Below are positions 58,926 through 64,000 of a DNA stretch of 64,000 nt, piece after piece (within the stretch, counting starts at the first letter, position 1; each line of letters opens with the position of its first letter). Made by a program: the position numbers and the translations under genes. The stretch is from NCBI RefSeq assembly GCF_018294505.1, contig NC_057810.1:207470113-207534112 (forward strand), read 5' to 3'. The notes below the pieces were generated by a model. That model did not search any database. It had not been told where the DNA came from and saw only the letters and a program-made list of their open reading frames with translations. The DNA is from Triticum aestivum. Taxonomy: Eukaryota; Streptophyta; Magnoliopsida; Poales; Poaceae.

Positions 58926-61900
58926 CTACTCAAATATTACATCTTTGGAGCACTCACCCGCAATAGTGCGGGCGCCCTTCAGCAAACTCTTATAATACAT
59001 CTCGGGCGTGCGATGCTCCTTGCCCTCCGGTGGTGGGTCCGTCATGAGCTTCTGGGCATCCATCTTGCCTAGTGCACCTTTGCGTGGGCAAGGGCCCGAC
59101 GGGCACCTTCAATACAGGCGGAGTGCTTGATGACTTCAACCCACGGGCACGCATCCACCAGCCGCCGCACCAGGCCGAAGTAGCTCCCAGGCATGGCCTC
59201 CTTAGGCCACAGCCGAACTATGAGGCCCTTCATGGCCTGCTCGGCTGCCTTATGGAGCTCGACCAACTGCTTCAGCTGGTCGCTTAGGGGCACCGGATGT
59301 CCGGCCTCAGCATACTGAGACCAGAAGACCTTCTCTGTTGAGCTCCCCTCCTCGGCCTGGTAGAACACGGCAGCATCGGACACGCTGCGAGGAAGATCTG
59401 CGAACGCTCCTGGAGAGCTCCGAATTCGGGTAAGCGACAGGTAATTAACACTCACATGCTTACTTTGCATGAAAAATGCCTTACCTGCTGCTATTTTCTT
59501 TACCGCCTCGATCTCCTGGAGGGCCTTGTAGGCTTCGGCCTTAGCGGCTTTGGCACTCTCAAGAGCCGTTGCAAGCTCAGACTCTCGAGTCTTCGAGTCA
59601 CGCTCCAGGCTCTCATGTTTCTGCACGAGATCCTGGAGCTCTTGCTGTACCTCCGCCACCCGCGCCTCCTGCTTCTCTCGCTCGGTGCGCTCCACGGCCG
59701 CATTGCGTTCGGCCGCGGCCACCGCCTCTTTCAGGGTCGCCACCTCGTTAGTGGCCCCTGCAATACCCACGTTATCCTTGTCATCCTTTTTGCAACCAAA
59801 ATCCTTTTTTGTAAGGTACAATTTTAATAAGGTGTTACTCACCTTCCTTGTCCTCGAGCTGCTTCTTGGCGCGGCCGAGCTCATTCACGGACCGCTCGAG
59901 GTTTTCCTTCAAAGTATTGACCTCCGCAGTCAGTGCGGCAAAGGTCAGCAGCGCAGCCTGCAATCCCATATCGACATATTTTTTACGACTCCTGAGTATA
60001 TCTTCTTAGATCCTCCGTCCGGCTTTTCTTTCCGAACACCGAACCGAGCATCAGGGGCTACTGTCTATGCGGTACTATTTTACATATCTCAAAATTCTTA
60101 CCTCTAAGCCTGTTAGAAGGCTGCTGCAGGCTTCGGTCAGCCCGCTCTTGGCGAGCTGCACCTTCTGAATCACCGCACTCATAACAGTGTGGTGTTCCTC
60201 TTCAATGGAGGCGCCATTGAGCGCCTCCAGCAAGTTATCCGGCGCCTCCGGTTGGACGGAGGCTGCCAACCGGAGGCTGCCAGTGTCATGGTCTTGCCCT
60301 TCTTACGAAGGGGCCGCCCGCCGGACTCCGGAGCCACTGTGGGATCCGGAGCCGAGTCCGGTGCAAAGTCCGGGAGGTTGTCCTGCGACGCCTCTGGGGC
60401 CTCCCCCTCCGTGCGGGTCCCTTCCTGGGATCCCACCTCGGCATCGTCCATGTCACGGGGGGTGGAGGCAGTCGGAAGAGAATCCATATCCGACGCACCT
60501 AAGGACCCGCTCGACGAAGTGGGAAGATCGTCCTTGGGCGGACTGCAGGGTTGTATGCGGCATTAGAAAGAAACTGTGCGGCAAAATAGAAAAACCATGA
60601 AGTTATTCGTGAGTCCGGATACTCACGATCTCGCCAGGGGCTTGGCCCTTGGAGGCCAGTCCTCGTCGTCGTCGCTGGCGTTGGCAGAGCAGTCCGAGGG
60701 AAGAGTTTTTCCCTTCTTGGACCCTTCGGCTTCCCTCGTTGGGGAGGCCTTCCTTTTCTTCTCTCCCCCCACTGGGGGAGAGGCTTTCTTCTTCTCCTCC
60801 TCACCATGGTGAGAGGAGTCGGCCTCGGAGTCGTCATCCGATAGCACCTGAAAACGGGAACTCTTCCGAGTCCCCGTAGCCTTCTTCTTGGCCTTCTTCT
60901 CCGGCACCACGTGGGGTGCCGGAGCCAGCAGCCCCGTTAGGCGGGCGTCCGCTGGATCCTCTACCAAAGGGGCCGGATAGATAGTCCGCTCGGCCTTCGT
61001 CAGCCAGTCTTGTCAAAGGTAAAGGGAGTTTAGATCCCGCATAGAGTCAAACTATGGAAAACAAGCGTCCCGTAAAGGACAAAATCACTTACCTCGTCAG
61101 CTGGACGCTGTGAGCTGAATCCGCGATCTTCGGTAGCGGATGCGGGAGCCTCAGCGCCTTTGAACAGCACCTTCCAGACATCTTCGTACGTAGTGTCGAA
61201 GAGCCCGCTCAAAGTCTGGTGCTGCACCGGATCGAACTCCCACATGTTGAAGCCCCGTCGTTGGCACGGGAGAATCTGGCGGATGAGCATGACCTGGACC
61301 ATGTTGACAAGCTTGAGCTTCTTGTCCACCAGCTTTTGGATGCAGGCTTGGAGTCCGGTCAGCTCCTCCGAATCACCCCAAGTCCGGCCGCTCTCTTTCT
61401 AGGAGGTGAGCCGTGTGGGGATGCCAGATTTGAATTCGAGGGCTGCTGCCCATTCAGGGTCACGCGGCTCGGTGATGTAGAACCACCCCGACTGCCACCC
61501 CTTGATGGTTTCCACAAAAGTGCCCTCAAGCCAAGTAACGTGGGACATCCAGCCCACCATGGCGCCTCCGCACTCCGCTTGGCTGCCCTTCACAACCTTC
61601 GGCTTGACATTGAAGGTCTTGAGCCACAAGTCGAAGTGGGGCTGGATGCAGAGGAAGGCCTCACACACGACGATAAACGCCAAGATGTTGAGGATGAAAT
61701 TCGGTGCCAGATCATGGAAATCCAGGCCGTAGTAGAACATGAGCCCCCGGACAAAGGGATGGAGTGGGAAGCCCAGTCCGCGGAGGAAATGGAAGGAATA
61801 CTACCCTCTCATGGGGCCTGGGGGTGGGGATGAGCTCTCCCTCGTCGGGGAGTCGGTGCGCGATGTTGCTGGACAAGTATCCGGCGCTGCGCAGCTTCTG

Positions 61901-61954
61901 GATCTGCCCCTCTGTGACAGAGGAGGCCATCCACTTGCCTCCCGCTCCGGACAT
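58926..61954 (-). pseudogene. Antisense five-exon gene of Fatima-like copy 2, broken
   Basis: Exons by alignment with copy 1: 61954-61093, 61008-60627, about 60573-60102, 59957-59843, about 59815-58926. Conserved splice borders are GTAAG or GTGAG donors and AG acceptors. Lesions: a single-base deletion near 61790 (frameshift after HERVVFLPF), TAG for Trp near 61400 in exon 1, a 14-bp tandem duplication near 60260-60290 (frameshift in exon 3), and a single-base loss giving a stop after AKVH at 59069-59071. The coiled-coil region of exon 5 and the block RSSPGAFADLPRSVSDA remain open. Same inferred product as copy 1 (PF04195-type domain then coiled coil). Introns are as well preserved as exons, as expected for a gene carried on genomic RNA in antisense. 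Confidence 0.8.
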
Positions 61955-62495
61955 ATTTGGAGAAGGTTGAGGTGAGATGTGCGGACTTGGGCGCTGGAGC
62001 TTGAGTTCGCGGAGATGGATAAGCCAAGGAGGAAGAAGGCGCAGGTAAAAGGGTTGGATCTTTATCCCCTTATATGGGCGGACGGAAACATGCGTCCCCA
62101 CCGTCCTGATAAAACTCGCTTATCCCCCAAGCGCCGCAATCAATGGCGCGGTTGGGTTACCCACGTCCGTATTGATAGGAATCCCGGAATAAGGGGAACA
62201 CGATCTCTGCTTCGACAAGGCGTGCCAAGGAAACCGCTTCGCTAAACGCGCTGAGGTGGTATAATAAAAACAATTCGAGTAAAGGCTTGGTAGCGGTGTG
62301 ACGTCATGCCACGAAATACGTCAGCGGATTGAACTTGTGTAAATATTATTCTCTCTACGGTGGTATGTGGAAATTATTTTGCAGAGCCGGACACTATCCT
62401 GGTGTTCACAATCTTCTATGAATTATTCGGAGGGAGAACCCGCCTTGCAATGCCGAAGACAACATGCGCGCCGGACTCATCGTCATTGAAGCCTG
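61955..62495 (+). other. 3' untranslated part of Fatima-like copy 2
   Basis: Contains the intact Helitron target (CCTTATATGGGC, about 62075-62086) and the presumed promoter region of the antisense gene. No ORF of note. Confidence 0.75.
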
Positions 62496-62508
62496 GTTCA
62501 GGGGCTAC
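62496..62508 (+). other. Polypurine tract of Fatima-like copy 2
   Basis: GTTCAGGGGCTAC before the 3' LTR, identical to copy 1. Confidence 0.85.
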
Positions 62509-62979
62509 TGAGGGAGTTCCGGACTAGGGGGTGTCCGGATAGCCGAACCATCATCATCGGCCGGACTCCAAGACTATGAAGATACAAGATTGAAGACTTC
62601 GTCCCGTGTCCGGATGGGACTTTCCTTGGCGTGGAAGGCAAGCTTGGCGATACGGATATGTAGATCTCCTACCATTGTAACCGACTCTGTGTAACCCTAG
62701 CCCTCTCCGGTGTCTATATAAACCGGATGGCTTTAGTCCGTAGGACGAACAACAATCATACCATAGGCTAGCTTCTAGGGTTTAGCCTCCTTGATCTCGT
62801 GGTAGATCTACTCTTGTAACACACATCATCAATATTAATCAAGCAGGACGTAGGGTTTTACCTCCATCAAGAGGGCCCAAACCTGGGTAAAACATCGTGT
62901 CCCTTGTCTCATGTTACCATCCGCCTAGACGCACAGTTCGGGACCCCCTACCCGAGATCTGCCGGTTTTGACACCGACA
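62509..62979 (+). repeat. 3' LTR of Fatima-like copy 2
   Basis: 471 bp, same length as the 5' LTR, about 97% identical by hand count. TATATAAA at about 62715-62722. Confidence 0.95.
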
Positions 62980-64000
62980 TTGGCTTTGCCACAAATACGA
63001 TGTCAACTACATGATCATGCAATGGCAATATGACAAAAGTAAAGTATGTCATGATGATGATAAATGGAACGGTGGAAAGTTGCATGGCAATATATCTCGG
63101 AATGGCTATGGAAATGCCATAAATAGGTAGGTATGGTGGCTGTTTTGAGGAAGATATAATGAGGCTTATGTGTAATAGAGCATACTGTATCACGGGGTTT
63201 GGATGCACCGGCGAAGTTTGCACCAACTCTCAAGGTGAGAAAGGGCAATGCACGGTACCGAATAGGCTAACAATGGTGGGAAGGTAAAAGTGCGTATAAT
63301 CCATGGACTCAACATTAGTCAAAAAAACTCATATACTTATTGCAAAAATTTAGAAGTCATCAAAAATCAAGCACTACGCGCATGCTCCTAGGGGGATAGA
63401 TTGGTAGGAAAAGACCATCGCTCGTCCCCGACCGCCACTCATAAGGATGCACAAGCCAGGTAGACTTCATGTTTCAATTTTGTTACACAACTTTAACCAT
63501 ACGTGCATGCTATGGGATTTGCTAACTTCAACACAGGCATTCTTTAAATTCATAATCACCCAACTAGCATGACTTTAATATCACTACCTCCATATCTCAA
63601 AACAATTATCAAGTATCAAATTGATCATAGCATCCAATTCACCTCCTATGATAGTTTTCGTTCAAATTACCATGCTGTTTAAGACTCTCAAAATAATATA
63701 AGTGAAGCATGAGAGTTCATTAATTTCTACAAAATAAAACCACCGCCGTGCTCTAAAAGATATAAGTGAAGCACTAGATCAAACGACAAACTACTCCAAC
63801 AAGATATAAGTGAAGATCAATGAGTAGCTAAATAATTATGCAACTATGCGAAGACTCTCTCTCATTAAAGAATTTCAGATCTTGGTAATGTATTCAAGAA
63901 GCAAGCAAAACAAAATAAAATGACACTGCAAGGATAGCACAACTCATGTGAAGAAGCAAAAACTTAGGTTCAACCGATACTAACCGATAGTTGTTGAAGA
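62980..64000 (-). other. Continuation of the third Athila copy interior
   Basis: Resumes TGGCTTTGCCACAAATACG after the insertion. Non-coding; short AT-rich repeats of ATATAAGTGAAG (three, 63690-63810). The last 200 bases match 30830-31060. No ORF is supported. Confidence 0.82.

Larger units (their letters stand above)
53902..62979 (+). mobile_element. Fatima-like Gypsy element, copy 2
   Basis: LTRs 53902-54372 and 62509-62979, both 471 bp, about 14 differences by hand count (3.0%). Flanks GTGGC (53897-53901) and TTGGC (62980-62984) are a 5-bp TSD with one change. Same layout as copy 1: gag-protease on +, antisense five-exon gene on -, no pol. It lacks the Helitron and so gives the empty site for it. 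Length about 9.08 kb. Confidence 0.93.
51747..64000 (-). mobile_element. Third Athila copy (WHAM-like), truncated and running out of the window
   Basis: On -, the 3' LTR is 52854-about 51747, lacking roughly its last 0.5 kb. Polypurine tract AAGCTTGGGG lies at 52869-52860. The interior is 52855-53901 and 62980-64000, split by a Fatima-like insertion. The last 200 bases match 30830-31060 closely. Unlike the 20.9-36.3 kb copy, its 3' interior is of a different type (T-rich tract, TTTTTTGGGCC) and lacks the shared 0.9-kb module. Confidence 0.88.

Overview
This window is gene-poor intergenic DNA of a large-genome grass. The families point to Triticeae (wheat, Aegilops, barley type). I recognise no host gene, tRNA, rRNA or CRISPR array. 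Nearly all of it is nested transposable elements, and most limits below come from terminal motifs, target-site duplications (TSDs) or an unoccupied copy of the site elsewhere in the window. Family names (Angela/WIS/BARE-1, Fatima, WHAM, Sabrina) are from memory of the LTR and protein text, not from a search. The superfamily calls are firmer.

Layout. (1) 1-18172: a Copia element on + whose 5' LTR is almost wholly outside the window; its 3' LTR (5126-6757 plus 18062-18172) is split by a Fatima-like Gypsy element, 6758-18056 (TSD CTTCC). That element carries a 2.1-kb Helitron (14962-17076). (2) 18173-37073: a LINE-like or unclassified host stretch holding a solo LTR (18412-19937, TSD GACTC) and a 15.4-kb Athila-type Gypsy element on - (20899-36269, TSD AACAC). 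The Athila element holds a 6.8-kb ORF-less LTR element (23033-29868, TSD GTTAT) and a 118-bp MITE. (3) 37074-47015: two pol-bearing Athila halves joined in inverted orientation, LTRs outward, meeting near 42936; the left half holds an 847-bp fold-back element. (4) 47016-about 51725: one end of a CACTA element with a decayed multi-exon En/Spm-type gene. (5) about 51747-64000: a truncated WHAM-like Athila copy on -, split by a second Fatima-like element (53902-62979).

How the parts work together. Both Fatima-like elements have gag plus an aspartic protease on + but no reverse transcriptase, RNase H or integrase. In place of pol they carry a five-exon gene on the opposite strand (PF04195-type 'putative gypsy type transposon' domain, a charged region, then coiled coil). 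They must be moved by enzymes supplied in trans. The 15.4-kb Athila element likewise lacks pol but encodes a large acidic repeat protein, and its 3' non-coding region matches that of the pol-bearing Athila halves, a plausible autonomous partner. Hand-counted LTR divergence puts the ORF-less element youngest (about 1%), the Fatima-like copies next (3.0-3.5%) and the Athila host oldest (about 5%), in agreement with the nesting.

Most unexpected pattern: in at least four LTR families the polypurine-tract sequence next to the 3' LTR recurs many times inside the same element, always on the sense strand.
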